From positions 57,098,705 through 57,162,704 of the forward strand of contig CM042012.1 in the NCBI GenBank assembly GCA_023525715.1: a stretch of DNA of 64,000 bases. The letters are read 5' to 3'. This DNA comes from Cichorium intybus. Its lineage: Eukaryota > Streptophyta > Magnoliopsida > Asterales > Asteraceae. Below the pieces are notes generated by a model. That model was not told the DNA's origin. It saw only the letters and a list, made by a program, of their open reading frames with translations, and searched no databases. Shown one piece after another: positions 62,785-64,000 of the stretch (position 1 is its first letter; every line of letters starts with the position of its first letter). Both the position numbers and the translations under genes were made by a program.

Positions 62785-63245
62785 GTAGGAATGTAAACGA
62801 ACCAAATGTTCAGCGAATTATTTGACGGGAAGTTCGTTTATGTTCGTTCATTTAAATAAATGAATGAACATGAACACAATTTCTCGTTCGTTTAGTTAAA
62901 CGAATGAACATGAACAATGGTCTCGTTCGTTCAATTATGTTCGTGAACGTTCGTTTATATTTGTTTATTTCAGTTTCTTTTATGTTCATATATGTTCAAT
63001 TGTGTTTAATTATATTACAATATTATATGTTCGTTTATGTTCATATATGTTTAATTGTGTTGGTCTATCTCTGTTCGTTTATGTTTGTTTGTTTAGCATG
63101 TTCACAAACATAAACAAACGAACATAAACATGATAATTTGTTAAACGAACGAACATGAACAAAAAAACTCGTTCGTTTATCCGTTTGTTTGTTCGGCTAA
63201 CTTAAACGAACGAACATGAACAAGCCATCGTTCGTGCTCGGATGT
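62785..63245. repeat. GTTCGTTTATGTTCG dyad-rich repeat (hAT-like remnant)
   Basis: Many copies of GTTCGTTTATGTTCG and its complement CGAACATAAACGAAC in both orientations, giving a strongly foldback 450 bp region. Such sequence is common in non-autonomous hAT elements, but I could not fix its termini. No coding sense. Confidence 0.6.
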
Positions 63246-63849
63246 ATAATATCACTAGGGCGGGTATTCGAAGGCGCAAAGATTAAATTAAAAATTTTGC
63301 CAAGCAAGTAATGGAATATTATGAACATAGATAGACCGTTTCGTAGGAAAAGGAAGATAAGAATTAGTTGATGGATGACAATATGCATGAAAACGAAGGA
63401 TTGGTGGATCAAGAAGTGAAAGTCGTAGAACTACAATTTTGTTATAAAAACCAGCAAGTTACTATACTAACTTCATTTCTATGCCACACGAAGAATGATA
63501 TATGCTTTATATAAAACTAGATCATTCGTGAGAAAACTAAATTCCCATATGATGAGCACTTAATTTTATGTATAGATATCCGTTTAAAGATCTTTTTGTA
63601 TTAATGAAATATTCATGAGTTTCTGGAATCTTATATATGGATCTTTTGCATTAAACCAAAACCAAATATTCACATGAGCATTAGCTAAAAAGCGGAGACG
63701 AAAAACAAATATCCAACCCAAACATCAATTACAAAATAGAAAAATCTATACATGTGATGTGTTTCCCATACTATATGTGCATATCTCACACGATATGACA
63801 TATCGCAGTAAGCAATCAACAATCAACAATAGAACCTTGTATGCCTATC

Positions 63850-64000
63850 AGTGTTGCAAAAATTGCTAGGCGGTCCCAGGTCGGTCGACTAGCGAGTAGC
63901 GAGTAATTGGTCAAGGCGGGGAGTACTCAGATTAGGTAAATACGTACATATTATATGAATATACACACTAAAATACCGAATTGAATTGAATTAAATAAAA
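63850..64000. mobile_element. Possible hAT-like terminus at window edge
   Basis: GTTGCAAAAATTGCTAGGCGGTCC, written here in part (TTGCAAAAATTGCTAGGCGG), resembles the start of hAT-like repeats in plants. It is cut by the window end, so this is a weak call. 63250-63850 shows nothing recognisable. Confidence 0.3.

Overview
The window is nuclear DNA of a eudicot plant. Evidence: GT-AG introns in two intact genes, a TIR-NB-LRR immune receptor, a serine carboxypeptidase, and many LTR retrotransposons, MITEs, a SINE, a LINE, MULEs and long TA microsatellites. The retroelement style (Tekay/Del-like chromovirus with an extra acidic/coiled-coil ORF before gag, very long LTRs with TA tracts) suggests Asteraceae; that placement is inference from memory, not proof. 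I saw no rRNA, tRNA gene, CRISPR or organelle sequence.

Layout. 1-33990 is a cluster of copies of one Tekay-like Ty3 family. Left arm (minus strand, 1-11452): a 3' LTR cut by the window edge, a damaged pol, a 1.3 kb piece of an RKD (RWP-RK) gene in antisense, a second LTR holding a solo LTR, and an integrase fragment. Middle (plus strand, 11563-25109): integrase end, 5' LTR (with nested solo LTR), primer binding site, extra ORF, gag-pol (with a nested 470 bp hAT-like MITE), and a truncated 3' LTR. Right arm (minus strand, 25295-33990): gag-pol split by a 4.4 kb non-autonomous LTR element. The two inversion junctions (about 11450-11563 and 25110-25345) are patchworks of short copied pieces, as expected from templated end joining.

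34012-43400: a 5'-truncated L1-type LINE (minus), a hAT-like remnant split by a third solo LTR, a tRNA-derived SINE with 17 bp target duplications, and two MITEs. 43480-46045: a decayed NAM-associated (ALP1/PIF-type partner) gene with (CA)n(TA)n tracts and a MITE inserted in the TA tract. 46178-47327: a 1.15 kb foldback element with a 9 bp target duplication lying about 135 bp upstream of the TNL gene.

47463-53128: intact six-exon TNL gene (1168 codons). 54221-56881: a Pack-MULE-like element with pieces of a subtilase gene, itself broken by a copia-like solo LTR. 58666-61671: intact nine-exon serine carboxypeptidase-like gene (502 codons). The rest to 64000 is AT-rich intergenic sequence with repeat remnants.

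The genes do not form one pathway. The only two apparently functional genes are the TNL receptor (defence) and the secreted carboxypeptidase. The points I find most worth following are the RKD fragment inside a retrotransposon copy, sequence modules and intron-like signals shared by otherwise different LTR families, hairpin repeats with compensatory changes in two solo LTRs, and the foldback element next to the immune receptor.
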